NCBI RefSeq assembly: GCF_000262715.1
Contig: NC_017924.1
Location: 558,001-622,000 of the forward strand
From: Blattabacterium sp. (Blaberus giganteus)
Lineage (GTDB): Bacteria; Bacteroidota; Bacteroidia; Flavobacteriales; Blattabacteriaceae
Direction: 5' to 3'
DNA: 64,000 nucleotides
This document shows, one piece after another, positions 9,331 through 20,776 of the stretch. The notes under the pieces are model-generated. The model did no database searches. It was not told where the DNA came from and worked only from the letters and a program-made list of their open reading frames with translations. The position numbers and the translations under genes are program-made. The stretch's first letter is position 1. Each line of letters opens with the position of its first letter.

Positions 9331-9930
9331 TTATTTTTGATAATATAGCTGTATAGATTTTTTAATATATTTTCCTAAAATATCAAATTCTATATTTACA
9401 ATATCACCTATTTTCATCAAGTGTAGGTTTGTTTTATCATAAGTGTAAGGAAGAATAGATACATTAAATATATATTTATGGCATGTTATTATAGTAAGAC
9501 TTATTCCATTAATAGCAATAGAACCTTTTTCTACAACTGCAGAATCCAATTTTTTTTTAGATTTAAAAAAAAATAACCAGCTTCCATTTCTATTTTCAAT
9601 TTTAATAATCATAGCAATCGTATCTACATGTCCTTGAACTATATGTCCATTCAATCTTTTATGTAACGTAATGCCTCTTTCTAAATTCACTTCATCTTTA
9701 ATTTTTAAAAAATTTAAATTAGTACATAATAAAGTTTCTTCAGAAGCTATGACTGTATAAGTTTTTTTATTGATATTCATAATACTTAAACAAATTCCAT
9801 TATGACAAATACTTTGATTGATTTGAATTTCGTTATCCAGAAATGGGTTATCGAAAGTTATATGAAGATTATTTTTATCACGATTTAATTTATGCACTTT
9901 TGCCGTGCATTCCACGATCCCAGTAAACAT
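9331..9930 (-). CDS. ribE: Riboflavin synthase, alpha chain
   Basis: Dismutates two molecules of 6,7-dimethyl-8-ribityllumazine to riboflavin. The 199-residue product begins with the diagnostic MFTGIVE, and has the duplicated lumazine-binding barrels with GHIVQGHVD near residues 98-106 and GSIAINGISLTI in the second half. It is separated by 39 bases from the divergent pdxA. ribF, the next flavin step, is encoded about 3 kb away. Confidence 0.96.
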   Translation of the reverse strand: MFTGIVECTAKVHKLNRDKNNLHITFDNPFLDNEIQINQSICHNGICLSIMNINKKTYTVIASEETLLCTNLNFLKIKDEVNLERGITLHKRLNGHIVQGHVDTIAMIIKIENRNGSWLFFFKSKKKLDSAVVEKGSIAINGISLTIITCHKYIFNVSILPYTYDKTNLHLMKIGDIVNIEFDILGKYIKKSIQLYYQK

Positions 9931-9969
9931 ATTTATAGTTTCTTCAAATTTTAGTATTATTATAATAAT

Positions 9970-11010
9970 ATGAATTATAGAAAAAAAAAAATAAAAGTGG
10001 GATTCACCACAGGTGATATTAACGGAATAGGAATAGAAATTTTTTTGAAAGTATGTTGTAAAAAAAAACTTTTAGATTTTTTTACTCCAATATTATTTGG
10101 ATCTACTAAACTATGTTTTTATTATAAGAAAATTTTAAATATGGAAATTAATAATATACGAGAAGTAAGAAATTTTAAAGAAGTTGTTGATTATAAAATC
10201 AATGTATTTAATATATGGAAAGAAGATATTAAATTTGAATCTATAAAAATCAATCATCCCGAATCAGGAAGATATCCCTTTTCATCTTTGAAAAAAGCTG
10301 TAAAAGCCTTAAAAGAAGGAAAAATAGATGTACTTGTAACTGCTCCAGTTAATAAAAAATGCATGAATTTCAAAAATTTTTCATTTGTTGGTCATACTGA
10401 ATATTTACAAAATGTTTTAGAAGGAGAATCCTTAATGTTTATGATTCATGACATTTTAAAAATTGCTTTAGTCACTAATCATTTAGCTTTGAAAAAAGTA
10501 AGTTCAGAGTTAAATATAAAAAAAATAATAAAATCAATTAAAATTTTACGTAAATCTCTCCTCATAGATTTTTCTATAGAAAAACCTAAAATTGCAGTTT
10601 TAGGATGTAATCCGCATTCAAGTGATAATGGATTAATAGGAAATGAAGAAAGAACAAAAATTAAACCAGCTGTTGATAACTTATTTCAAAAAAAAGGATG
10701 GTTAGTTTTTGGCCCTTATTCTTCAGATAGTTTTTTTGGAAATCAAAGCTATCGTAATTTTGACGCAATTTTAGCTATGTATCATGATCAAGGATTAATT
10801 CCTTTTAAAACCCTAACTTTTCATCAGGGAGTAAATTTTACAGCTGGTCTTTCTCATATTCGAACATCTCCTGACCATGGAGTTGCTTATGATATAGCTA
10901 AAAAAGGAATTGCCAATGAAAATTCATTTGAAGAAGCGATTTTTAGTGCTATAAAAATATTCAAAAATAGAAAAGAATATATGAAATTCAGTTTCAAAAA
11001 ATTATCATAG
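9970..11010 (+). CDS. pdxA: 4-hydroxythreonine-4-phosphate dehydrogenase
   Basis: NAD-dependent oxidation step of the DXP-dependent route to vitamin B6. The 346-residue product shows GDINGIG near residues 15-21, TAPVNK near 121, the metal-binding GHTEYL and the C-terminal MYHDQGLIPFK block with its conserved His and Asp. Together with pdxH in this window it indicates B6 synthesis. The last six bases overlap the convergent atpC. Confidence 0.96.
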   Translation: MNYRKKKIKVGFTTGDINGIGIEIFLKVCCKKKLLDFFTPILFGSTKLCFYYKKILNMEINNIREVRNFKEVVDYKINVFNIWKEDIKFESIKINHPESGRYPFSSLKKAVKALKEGKIDVLVTAPVNKKCMNFKNFSFVGHTEYLQNVLEGESLMFMIHDILKIALVTNHLALKKVSSELNIKKIIKSIKILRKSLLIDFSIEKPKIAVLGCNPHSSDNGLIGNEERTKIKPAVDNLFQKKGWLVFGPYSSDSFFGNQSYRNFDAILAMYHDQGLIPFKTLTFHQGVNFTAGLSHIRTSPDHGVAYDIAKKGIANENSFEEAIFSAIKIFKNRKEYMKFSFKKLS

Positions 11011-11244
11011 AATTACAATCACCATGTTTTTTTTTACTTGTAAAAATCCACCTTTTATTTTAATTTCCTTTTTTCCATTTTTTTTTTCATCTAATTCTAA
11101 TTTTATAGAACCACTTTTTAATATAGATATGAATGAAGCATGATTTTTTAATACTTGAAAATATCCATGATATCCAGGTGCTATAACAGAAGTTATATCT
11201 CCTTGATACAAAATTTTATGAGAGCTAACAATTTTTATTATCAT
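11005..11244 (-). CDS. atpC: F1 ATP synthase epsilon subunit (short form)
   Basis: Epsilon subunit of the F1 motor. The 79-residue product is only the N-terminal beta-sandwich domain (VTSVIAPGYHGYFQVLKNHASF core). The C-terminal helical hairpin that inhibits hydrolysis in longer epsilon subunits is absent, as in many Bacteroidota. It follows atpD by 22 bases, a spacer holding short GTTAATT repeats. The other F1Fo genes are not in this window, so atpDC forms a separate unit. Confidence 0.93.
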   Translation of the reverse strand: MIIKIVSSHKILYQGDITSVIAPGYHGYFQVLKNHASFISILKSGSIKLELDEKKNGKKEIKIKGGFLQVKKNMVIVIL

Positions 11245-11266
11245 AAGTTAGTTAATTGTTAATTTG

Positions 11267-12811
<1,545 letters not shown>

Positions 12812-12820
12812 TTATACAAT

Positions 12821-12828
12821 TACATTTG
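12821..12828 (+). promoter_or_regulatory. Candidate -7 element for ribF
   Basis: TACATTTG fits TAnnTTTG exactly and lies 33 bases before the TTG codon at 12861 that I favour as the ribF start. If this promoter is used, transcription starts downstream of the ATG at 12789, which rules that ATG out. Confidence 0.35.
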
Positions 12829-12860
12829 CACTTGTAAATGTAAGAGAAAAGATAAAAATT

Positions 12861-13802
12861 TTGAAAATTTATTCATTGATTGATGAATTTTCTTCTTTGT
12901 GTCCATGTGTATTTACACTTGGAATTTTTGATGGTGTTCATATAGGTCATCAAAAAATTATTAAAAATTTAATTTTAAAATCTCAAAAAAAATATTGTTC
13001 CGTTCTGCTCACTTTTTATCCACATCCAAAAGAAATTTTAAATTATGATAAAAAATTTTTTTATTTAAATACTCTTTCTGAAAGAATATATAACTTAAAA
13101 AAAACAGGAGTAGAACACTTGATTATTCATCCTTTTACTGAAAATTTTTCAAAATTAAGAACAAAAGATTTTTTAAAAAAAATTTTACATCCTAAATATA
13201 AAATTAGGAAAGTCATTACTGGATACGATTCCCATATAGGAAAAAAAAGAGTAAATTCTTACGAAGAATTTCAAAAACTATCCCATATTTATGGAGTAAA
13301 AGTTTATCAAATAAATCCTTACAAATTAAGAAAAAAAATAGTTAGTTCTACTCACATACGTGAATCCCTTTTATTAGGAAATATACAATGGGCAAACCAA
13401 GCTTTGGGATATTATTATACATTATCTGGTAATGTCATACAAGGAAAAGGAATAGGAAGAATGATGAATTTTCCTACAGCAAATCTAAAAGTAAACTCTA
13501 AAAAATTGATTCCTAAAAAAGGTGTTTATGCTGTAAAAATTAATTATTCAAATAATATATATTTGGGAATGTTAAATATAGGAATCAACCCTACCATAGA
13601 AAAAAAAAATAAAAGAATCAAGATAGAAGTTCATATCTTCAATTTTTTTGAAAATATATATGGAAAAAAAATAGATATTTTAATGATTCACATAATACGT
13701 GAAGAAAAAAAATTTAACTCTATTCAAGAATTAAAAAAACAAATATGTATAGATAAAATGAATATACAAAAATTTTTTTCTCGTGAAAAAACAAATCGAT
13801 AG
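12861..13802 (+). CDS. ribF: Bifunctional riboflavin kinase / FAD synthetase
   Basis: Makes FMN and FAD from riboflavin. The N-terminal nucleotidyltransferase domain has TLGIFDGVHIGHQ and the SSTHIRESLLLG signature; the C-terminal kinase domain has GRMMNFPTANL and the YAVKINY core. I prefer the TTG start at 12861 (product 313 residues, KIYSLIDEF start, typical RibF length). The frame is open from an ATG at 12789, but that would add 24 residues unlike RibF and leave one base between it and atpD. The 3' end overlaps the AddB-like gene by 20 bases. Confidence 0.93.
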   Translation: MKIYSLIDEFSSLCPCVFTLGIFDGVHIGHQKIIKNLILKSQKKYCSVLLTFYPHPKEILNYDKKFFYLNTLSERIYNLKKTGVEHLIIHPFTENFSKLRTKDFLKKILHPKYKIRKVITGYDSHIGKKRVNSYEEFQKLSHIYGVKVYQINPYKLRKKIVSSTHIRESLLLGNIQWANQALGYYYTLSGNVIQGKGIGRMMNFPTANLKVNSKKLIPKKGVYAVKINYSNNIYLGMLNIGINPTIEKKNKRIKIEVHIFNFFENIYGKKIDILMIHIIREEKKFNSIQELKKQICIDKMNIQKFFSREKTNR

Positions 13803-16404
13803 AATTATAAAATATATTTTGGAAAACTTGAATCATAAAATTATTTTTATATCGAAAAATTCTATTATTATAGAATACATAAAAAACAAATACAGTTCTA
13901 AATTTAGTTCAAAAACTAAATTTTTTCCAATAGAAAAATTTTTAGAAAAAATTTCTGGACTAAAAATTTTAGATAATTATTCAATACTACTTTACTTTTT
14001 TTCTCTTTTAAAAAAAGATGATTTTACAGAAAAAAAATTTCATGATTTTTTTAGTTGGGGCCCTAAAATATTAAATGATTTTCAGAATTTAGATTTTAAT
14101 TTAGTTAATATTGAACATTTTTTTTCTTCTATTATTTCTACAGAAAAGATAAATAAATGGAATCTAGATTTTTTAGAACAAAAAAAATTTTTTTTTTGGG
14201 AAAAAATTCATGAATACTATTATATTTTGCAATCTCAACTCCTAAAAAAAGGAATGGCTTATCATGGAATGCTTTTTAAAACAGCAATTTCTCGTTTAGA
14301 TTCCTTTTTATATCAAAATTTTAATATAAAAATTGTATTATTTCTTGTTGAAGAAATTGCATTTAATGAATGTGAAAAACTTTTTACTAAAAAAATTATT
14401 AAACAAGGATTAGTTTATGATTTATGTGAAAAAAATAGAAATTTTATAAATTCTAAAACATGTTTGCAATATGATAATTTAAAAATTATTGGAGTTTCAA
14501 AAGAAATAGAACAAGTAAAAATTGTAAAAAATATCATATGTAAATTAATAAAAAAAAATAAAAAACCTGAAAAAATACTATTAATACCAGGAGATAATTA
14601 TTTAACTATTCCATTAGCTAATTCTATAAAAAAATTAGGAATTAATATATCTTTTGATATTGATTATTCATTAAATAATATTCCTATTTATTATACTTTT
14701 TATTATATATTTCAATTACTGTTAACAAAAAATAAATTCAAAAAATTTACTAGAAAAGATGTTATAAAAGTATTATCCAATGGATATATTCAAAAATTTT
14801 TCTTGAAAAGAAATTCAGTATTAAAAAAATTGAATGTAGAAAATGATTCTGATTTTGTTTGTGAATACGTAATAAAAAAACATTTATGCAGAAATGACTT
14901 GTGGATTATTTTTAGAATTCAAACTGATAATATAAAAATGATTCTTATAAGTATCATTAGCTTTATTAGAAAATTTAAGAAATTTCTTATTACGAAGAGA
15001 AAAAAACATTTTTTGGAATTGGAATTTATTTTTAAACTAGAAACTTATATCCAAAAATTAAGAATAATAATTAGAAAAAATAAAAGCTTATCTATAGGAA
15101 TCAATGATATATTCAACATATATGAACAATTAACTCATACAGAAAATATACGATACATACAAAAAAATAAAAGAGGATTACATATAATAGGTTTTACAGA
15201 CATTTTTTTTGACAATTTTGATCTTGTAATTATAACATCTTTCAATGAAGGAATCATTCCTCCAAATCATAAAGAAAATTCTTTCATTCCTTTTAGTATA
15301 TGTAAAAAATTTAAGATTAATAATTACAATGAAAATTTTTATTTTCATCATTTAACGAGAATTATTCAATTTTCAAAACAAACATATTTAATATATAAAG
15401 ATCAACCAGATGAAATTAATTCTGGAGAAAAAAGTCGTTTTATTTATAGAATAGAAATGAATTCTAAAATTTCAACAGAAAAAATAAATAAAACATTTTT
15501 TTCTATAAATTCAAAAATACGACCTATTGTAATTGATAAGACAAAATCTATAATTCAATGTTTACATGAATTGATCCATAAAGGGCTATCCCCTTCTTCC
15601 ATTCATTTATACAATTATAATCCTCTTTTATTCTATTACAAGAAAATACTTAAGTTAAATGATCCAGAAAAAATGTCTTACAAAAAAAAAATAGGGAATA
15701 TAATTCATAAAACATTAAAAATTTTGTATGATCCCATTAAAAAAAATTTTATAACTCTCGATTGTATTCATAAAATGAAAAAAAATTATGAATCTATTAT
15801 AAAAAAAGTTTTTTTAGAAAGAAAAGAAATTATTGAAGGAAATAATATGTTTTTTTATTATGTTATAAAAAATTATGTAGAAAATTTCATTTCATGGGAT
15901 GAAAAATTTGTTAAAAACGGACATAAAATTCTGATCAAAGAAATAGAAAGAAAAGTCTCTGCAATATTAAATATTGGATCCAATAAAGTAAACTTGCACG
16001 GTATTATAGATCGTATAGATGAGTATGATGGAACCCCTCGTATTCTTGATTACAAAATAGGATATTCAAAAATTAAAGAGATCAACATTTCTTTAAAAAA
16101 TATTGAAAACATTTTTTATGATACCAATTATACGAAGACCATGCAATTGCTTATTTATGTTTATTTATGGTTTAAATCTTCCATATTCAAAGGGTGTAAT
16201 AAAAATCCTCCTATCATAGGAATTGTTTCTCCCAAAATGAATGGAGATATATTACAAGTTCCCATCAACATTTTTCGTATTCACAAAAATCAAAAAAAAA
16301 ATATAACATATGCAGATTATAAAATAAACGTTCTTCCATTCCTTATTAAAAGAATTTCTGATATACTAGATCCTAGTATTCCTATTATAGAAAAAATTTA
16401 TTGA
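13783..16404 (+). CDS. PD-(D/E)XK nuclease family protein, AddB/RexB-like
   Basis: Large 873-residue protein with a C-terminal RecB-type nuclease: GIIDRID followed by RILDYK (about residues 739-758) supplies the metal-binding Asp and the D-x-K pair, and a YTKTMQLLIYVYLW helix follows. The middle resembles the inactive helicase-like fold of AddB (ITSFNEGIIPP motif). No intact Walker A motif is seen at the N-terminus. The partner AddA helicase-nuclease is not in this window. It is very Lys/Ile/Asn-rich and probably evolves fast. It acts, by family, in double-strand break end processing. Its stop overlaps the convergent leuB by seven bases. Confidence 0.8.
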   Translation: MKKQIDRIIKYILENLNHKIIFISKNSIIIEYIKNKYSSKFSSKTKFFPIEKFLEKISGLKILDNYSILLYFFSLLKKDDFTEKKFHDFFSWGPKILNDFQNLDFNLVNIEHFFSSIISTEKINKWNLDFLEQKKFFFWEKIHEYYYILQSQLLKKGMAYHGMLFKTAISRLDSFLYQNFNIKIVLFLVEEIAFNECEKLFTKKIIKQGLVYDLCEKNRNFINSKTCLQYDNLKIIGVSKEIEQVKIVKNIICKLIKKNKKPEKILLIPGDNYLTIPLANSIKKLGINISFDIDYSLNNIPIYYTFYYIFQLLLTKNKFKKFTRKDVIKVLSNGYIQKFFLKRNSVLKKLNVENDSDFVCEYVIKKHLCRNDLWIIFRIQTDNIKMILISIISFIRKFKKFLITKRKKHFLELEFIFKLETYIQKLRIIIRKNKSLSIGINDIFNIYEQLTHTENIRYIQKNKRGLHIIGFTDIFFDNFDLVIITSFNEGIIPPNHKENSFIPFSICKKFKINNYNENFYFHHLTRIIQFSKQTYLIYKDQPDEINSGEKSRFIYRIEMNSKISTEKINKTFFSINSKIRPIVIDKTKSIIQCLHELIHKGLSPSSIHLYNYNPLLFYYKKILKLNDPEKMSYKKKIGNIIHKTLKILYDPIKKNFITLDCIHKMKKNYESIIKKVFLERKEIIEGNNMFFYYVIKNYVENFISWDEKFVKNGHKILIKEIERKVSAILNIGSNKVNLHGIIDRIDEYDGTPRILDYKIGYSKIKEINISLKNIENIFYDTNYTKTMQLLIYVYLWFKSSIFKGCNKNPPIIGIVSPKMNGDILQVPINIFRIHKNQKKNITYADYKINVLPFLIKRISDILDPSIPIIEKIY

Positions 16405-17456
16405 TTCATAATATATTTTTTTATATAATCGCCTACTTCTTCAGTAGTAGAAGATAATTTTGAATCAATAATATCTGGTGTACAGATTTTTTTTTCAATA
16501 GAATTTTTAACAGCTTTTTCTAAAATATTTTTTTCTTTATGCATACCAAAATACTCTAACATCATAGAACCTGAAAGGATACATCCCAAAGGATTTGCAA
16601 TATTTTTTCCTTTTGCTTTAGGATAAGATCCATGTATAGGTTCAAACATGGATTTATCATATCCTATAGAAGCCGAAGGTAATAGGCCTAAAGAACTTGT
16701 TAAAATACTAGATTCATCTGAAAGAATATCACCAAACATATTATCCGTTAAAATAATATCAAATTTTTTGGGATTCATAATAATTTGCATAGCTGCGTTG
16801 TCTACATATAAAAAATCAAGATCGACATCTGGATAATCCATCGATATTTTTTTAATGACTTCTCTCCATAATCTAGAAGTTTCTAATACATTAGCTTTGT
16901 CCACTAATGTTACTTTTTTTTTACGAGAAACAGCTGCTTTAAAAGCCATTTCACCAATTCTTTCTATTTCTTCTTTAGAATAAACACAATAATCATAAGC
17001 TTTTTCTCCGTTTTTACAACGACCTTTTTTTCCAAAATAAATTCCACCTGTTAATTCTCGATATATAATGAAATTCACTTCATGTAAGAATTCTTTTTTT
17101 ATAGGAGATTTCTCTAATTTTGGGAATACCACTATGGGACGAATGTTACAATATAAATTCATTCTTTTTCTAAGTTTTAATAATCCATCTTCAGGTCTAT
17201 TTCCTATTGGATTATGATCATATTTTGGGTCTCCTATACTACCAAATAAAACAGCATCTGATTTTAAACAATTGTCTATAGTTTCTTTTGGCATCGGATC
17301 TCCTAGTTTTTCTATGGCTTTAGATCCAGCTAAAACGTTTTTATAATGAAAATCATGACCATATTTTATGGTTATGGAATTTAAAACTTTTATAGTCTGT
17401 TTCATAACCTCAGGTCCTATTCCATCTCCTTCTATTACAGAAATATTTTTTATCAT
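16398..17456 (-). CDS. leuB: 3-isopropylmalate dehydrogenase
   Basis: Third step of leucine synthesis: NAD-dependent oxidative decarboxylation of 3-isopropylmalate. The 352-residue product has EGDGIGPEV at residues 9-17, the YRELTGGIYFG substrate block, the conserved catalytic Lys in the VDKANVL segment, DNMFGDILSDE for metal binding, and the EPIHGSYPKAKG NAD loop. It is the last gene of the leuA-C-D-B operon and overlaps leuD by four bases. Confidence 0.97.
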   Translation of the reverse strand: MIKNISVIEGDGIGPEVMKQTIKVLNSITIKYGHDFHYKNVLAGSKAIEKLGDPMPKETIDNCLKSDAVLFGSIGDPKYDHNPIGNRPEDGLLKLRKRMNLYCNIRPIVVFPKLEKSPIKKEFLHEVNFIIYRELTGGIYFGKKGRCKNGEKAYDYCVYSKEEIERIGEMAFKAAVSRKKKVTLVDKANVLETSRLWREVIKKISMDYPDVDLDFLYVDNAAMQIIMNPKKFDIILTDNMFGDILSDESSILTSSLGLLPSASIGYDKSMFEPIHGSYPKAKGKNIANPLGCILSGSMMLEYFGMHKEKNILEKAVKNSIEKKICTPDIIDSKLSSTTEEVGDYIKKYIMNQ

Positions 17457-18052
17457 ATTAAAAAAAATTTTCTATTTTTTTCAAAAATTTCTACATGATC
17501 TTTAATAGAAATCAAAAAATCTATATCATCATATCCATTTATAAAACAATTTTTTTTGTATGGATGTATATGAAATTTATCAAATTCTCCTGTTTTTAGG
17601 ATTGTAACTTTTTGATTCATTAAATCAACTTTTATTTTAATCTTCGGATTTTTTTCAACTGTATTAAATAATTTTTTTAAAAAATATTCAGATATTTCTA
17701 CAGTTAATAATCCATTGTTTAATGCATTTTCCTTAAAAATATCAGCAAAAAAGCTAGATATTATCACCCTAAATCCATAATCAAAAATAGCCCATACAGC
17801 ATGTTCACGACTGGATCCACATCCGAAATTTCTTCCTGATAAAAGAATTTTTCCACTAAAATTACAATCATTTAATACAAAATCTTTATTTAAGGAGCCA
17901 TTTTTTTGATAACGCCAGTCCATAAAAAGATTTTTTCCAGACTCTTCACGTTTAATTTCTTTCAAAAAACGAGCAGGAATAATTTGATCTGTATCAACAT
18001 CTTCTATAGATAATGGAATCGCCTGACTAATTAACATTGTAAATTTTTTCAT
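17453..18052 (-). CDS. leuD: 3-isopropylmalate dehydratase small subunit
   Basis: Small (swivel) subunit of isopropylmalate isomerase, acting with LeuC. Residues DVDTDQIIPARFLK near 19-32 and the GRNFGCGSSREHAVWA block are the family signature. The ATG at 18052 makes the gene overlap leuC by 26 bases; an in-frame ATG at 18037 would give a start closer to typical LeuD. The 199-residue length is normal. Confidence 0.96.
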   Translation of the reverse strand: MKKFTMLISQAIPLSIEDVDTDQIIPARFLKEIKREESGKNLFMDWRYQKNGSLNKDFVLNDCNFSGKILLSGRNFGCGSSREHAVWAIFDYGFRVIISSFFADIFKENALNNGLLTVEISEYFLKKLFNTVEKNPKIKIKVDLMNQKVTILKTGEFDKFHIHPYKKNCFINGYDDIDFLISIKDHVEIFEKNRKFFLI

Positions 18053-19427
18053 GAATATATTTATTAATGTCTACAATTTTGCCTTCAATAGCTATAATAG
18101 CCGCACTTAAAGGGCTTGCAAGTAAAGTACGAGATCCTGGACCCTGTCTTCCCTCAAAATTTCTATTAGATGTGGAAATACAATATTCTCCTGAAGGAAT
18201 CTTATCTTCATTCATTCCTAAACAAGCAGAACATCCTGGTTGACGAAAATTAAATCCAGAATTTTTAAAAATCTTATCTAATCCTTCTATTTTAGCTTGT
18301 TTCACAACTTGATTTGATCCTGGTACAATCATTGCTTGTACATGATCTGCTTTTTTCTTTCCTTTTATTATAGAAGCTACCAATCTTAAATCTTCTATTC
18401 TAGAATTGGTGCAACTTCCTATAAAAATGTAATTAATTCTCTTTCCTATTAAAGATTCCCCTAATGAAAAACCCATGTAATCCATTGATTTAGAATCTAT
18501 ATTCGATTTTGGAATCCTTTCAGATATTTTTATTGACATTCCAGGATTTGTTCCAAAAGTTATCATAGGTTCAATATCTTCAACATTTAATATATATTCC
18601 TGATCAAATATTGTATTGTCATCTGTTCTCAAAGATTTCCAATATTCTATGATTTTTTTTATTTTTTTTTTAAACTTCTGTATGTTTTTACATTTTTTTA
18701 TATAATCAAAAGTAATTTGATCTGGAGCTATTAATCCCCCTTTTGCTCCCATTTCAATACTCATATTACAAATGGTCATTCTTCCTTCCATGCTCATTTT
18801 TTTAATAATAGAACCTGTATATTCTACAAAATATCCAACTCCAGCATTCACTCCTAATTTTGATATGATATATAAAATGACATCTTTAGGGGTCACTCCT
18901 TTTCTTAAATTTCCATTTAATTGAATTTTCATTTGTTTAGGTTTGGATAACAACAAACATTGACTAGCCATAACCATGGCTACTTGACTGGTCCCAATTC
19001 CAAAAGCTATACATCCAAAAGCTCCATGAGTCGAAGTATGACTATCTCCACAAACTATTGTCATTCCCGGTAAAGTATGACCTAATTCAGGACCAATTAC
19101 ATGAACAATTCCATTATTTTTATCTCCTAATCCATATAATGTGATTCCAAATTTATTACAATTCTCTGTTAATAGGTTTATTTGTTTTCTAGACAAAGAA
19201 TCTGAAATAGGTAAATGTTGATTAATTGTAGGCACGTTATGGTCTGCCGTTGCTATAATTTGATTGGGTCTAAAAACGGATAAATTTCTTCTTTTTATCT
19301 CTATAAAAGCTTGAGGACTTGTCACTTCATGTATATAATGTTTATCTATATAAAGAACATATATTTCATTTTCTAATTTTTTAATAACATGTGACTCCCA
19401 AATTTTATCAAACAATGATTTTGGCAT
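18027..19427 (-). CDS. leuC: 3-isopropylmalate dehydratase large subunit
   Basis: Aconitase-family subunit that isomerises 2- to 3-isopropylmalate using a 4Fe-4S cluster. The three cluster cysteines are in GSCTNSR and CSACLG in the C-terminal half, and the ATADHNVPT, VCGDSHTSTHGAFG and GPGSRTLLASP blocks are conserved. At 466 residues it is full length. It starts two bases after leuA and overlaps leuD. The SUF system at the end of this window could supply its cluster. Confidence 0.97.
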   Translation of the reverse strand: MPKSLFDKIWESHVIKKLENEIYVLYIDKHYIHEVTSPQAFIEIKRRNLSVFRPNQIIATADHNVPTINQHLPISDSLSRKQINLLTENCNKFGITLYGLGDKNNGIVHVIGPELGHTLPGMTIVCGDSHTSTHGAFGCIAFGIGTSQVAMVMASQCLLLSKPKQMKIQLNGNLRKGVTPKDVILYIISKLGVNAGVGYFVEYTGSIIKKMSMEGRMTICNMSIEMGAKGGLIAPDQITFDYIKKCKNIQKFKKKIKKIIEYWKSLRTDDNTIFDQEYILNVEDIEPMITFGTNPGMSIKISERIPKSNIDSKSMDYMGFSLGESLIGKRINYIFIGSCTNSRIEDLRLVASIIKGKKKADHVQAMIVPGSNQVVKQAKIEGLDKIFKNSGFNFRQPGCSACLGMNEDKIPSGEYCISTSNRNFEGRQGPGSRTLLASPLSAAIIAIEGKIVDINKYIHEKIYNVN

Positions 19428-19429
19428 TT

Positions 19430-20632
19430 TTATACAACATTTATTCTTCTATTATTCGTATTAGAATGCAATATTTTTATATTATTAGCTTTTTCTAATA
19501 TTACTTTTAATTCCATATCAGTAATTTCTTTTTTTTCGTCTGCATATTTTAAAAAAATAGAATAAACCAAATCTAAAGAATTCTTGTTTAAAAAATATCC
19601 CAATTTTTTATAACGATAAGCTAAAGCTGCTCTTCCACTTCTAGCTGTAAGAATTATGGAAGATTGATTTATTCCAACATCTTCTGGATTAATACTTTCA
19701 TAAGTTTCTCTTTTTTTAATGATTCCATCTTGATGAATTCCAGAAGAATGAGAAAAAGCGTTAATCCCTACTATAGCTTTATTTGCTTGTATTTTCATTC
19801 CTGTACATTTTGAGACTAAATCGCTTGTAGAAAAAATTAATTTTGTATTAATATTAGTAAATAAATTTAAATAAGAATTTTGCTTAATAATCATGACAAT
19901 TTCTTCTAGAGAAGTGTTTCCCGCTCTTTCTCCAATTCCATTAATAGTACATTCTACTTGTTCCGCTCCATTTATGATTCCAGCTAATGAATTAGCTGTT
20001 GCTAATCCTAAGTCATTATGACAGTGAGTAGATAATATAATTTTATGAATCCCTTTCACATTTTCCTTTAAAAAACGGATTTTATTACCATATTCTTCTG
20101 GGAGACAATATCCTGTAGTATCAGGAATATTAATGACTGTTGCTCCATACTTGATCACATTTTCACAAACTTTTGCTAAAAATTCATTTTCTGTACGTCC
20201 TGCATCTTCAGCATAAAATTCTACATCTTCTACAAATTTTTTTGCATATTTTACCGCATGTACAGCTCTTTCTATAATTTTTTCTGGAGTACTATTAAAT
20301 TTATAACGAATATGACAATTGGAAGTTCCAATTCCAGTGTGTATTCTAGGTCTTTTAGCCCATTTTAGGGCAACACCTGCTGTTTCTATATCTTTTTCTA
20401 CGGCTCTAGATAAGGCACAAATTATAGACCGTGAAACGGCCTTTCCAATATCTTGAACTGATTGATAATCTCCTGGACTTGATGTAGGGAATCCAGCTTC
20501 TATCACATCTACTCCTAAAGTTTCCAATTTTTTAGCTATTCTTATTTTTTCTTTAGCATTTAATTTACATCCTGGAGCCTGTTCTCCATCTCGCAAAGAT
20601 GTATCAAAAATTTGTATTTTCTTTTTTTCCAT
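19430..20632 (-). CDS. leuA: 2-isopropylmalate synthase (short form)
   Basis: Committed step of leucine synthesis: acetyl-CoA plus 2-ketoisovalerate. [13 protein letters not shown] at residues 9-21 binds metal and substrate; [14 protein letters not shown] and [14 protein letters not shown] are intact. The 400-residue protein holds the TIM barrel and linker but not the roughly 120-residue C-terminal domain that binds leucine in E. coli-type LeuA. That short form matches what I recall of flavobacterial enzymes. It leads the operon leuACDB. Confidence 0.96.
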   Translation of the reverse strand: MEKKKIQIFDTSLRDGEQAPGCKLNAKEKIRIAKKLETLGVDVIEAGFPTSSPGDYQSVQDIGKAVSRSIICALSRAVEKDIETAGVALKWAKRPRIHTGIGTSNCHIRYKFNSTPEKIIERAVHAVKYAKKFVEDVEFYAEDAGRTENEFLAKVCENVIKYGATVINIPDTTGYCLPEEYGNKIRFLKENVKGIHKIILSTHCHNDLGLATANSLAGIINGAEQVECTINGIGERAGNTSLEEIVMIIKQNSYLNLFTNINTKLIFSTSDLVSKCTGMKIQANKAIVGINAFSHSSGIHQDGIIKKRETYESINPEDVGINQSSIILTARSGRAALAYRYKKLGYFLNKNSLDLVYSIFLKYADEKKEITDMELKVILEKANNIKILHSNTNNRRINVV

Positions 20633-20656
20633 ATCATTTCATTGGATTATTTTCGT

Positions 20657-20664
20657 CAAAACTA
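20657..20664 (-). promoter_or_regulatory. Candidate -7 element for the leuACDB operon
   Basis: Minus-strand TAGTTTTG matches TAnnTTTG 25 bases upstream of leuA. I see no leader peptide with leucine codons and no attenuator hairpin in the 144-base gap between leuA and the next gene. Confidence 0.3.
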
Positions 20665-20776
20665 TTTTTTCCAAAAAGAAAATAGAAATAAATTGTGAGA
20701 ATCTTTACAATATCTAATTAACAAAATTATTTTATATTATTCTATTAATCAAATTAAACATCATTATAAAATTACA

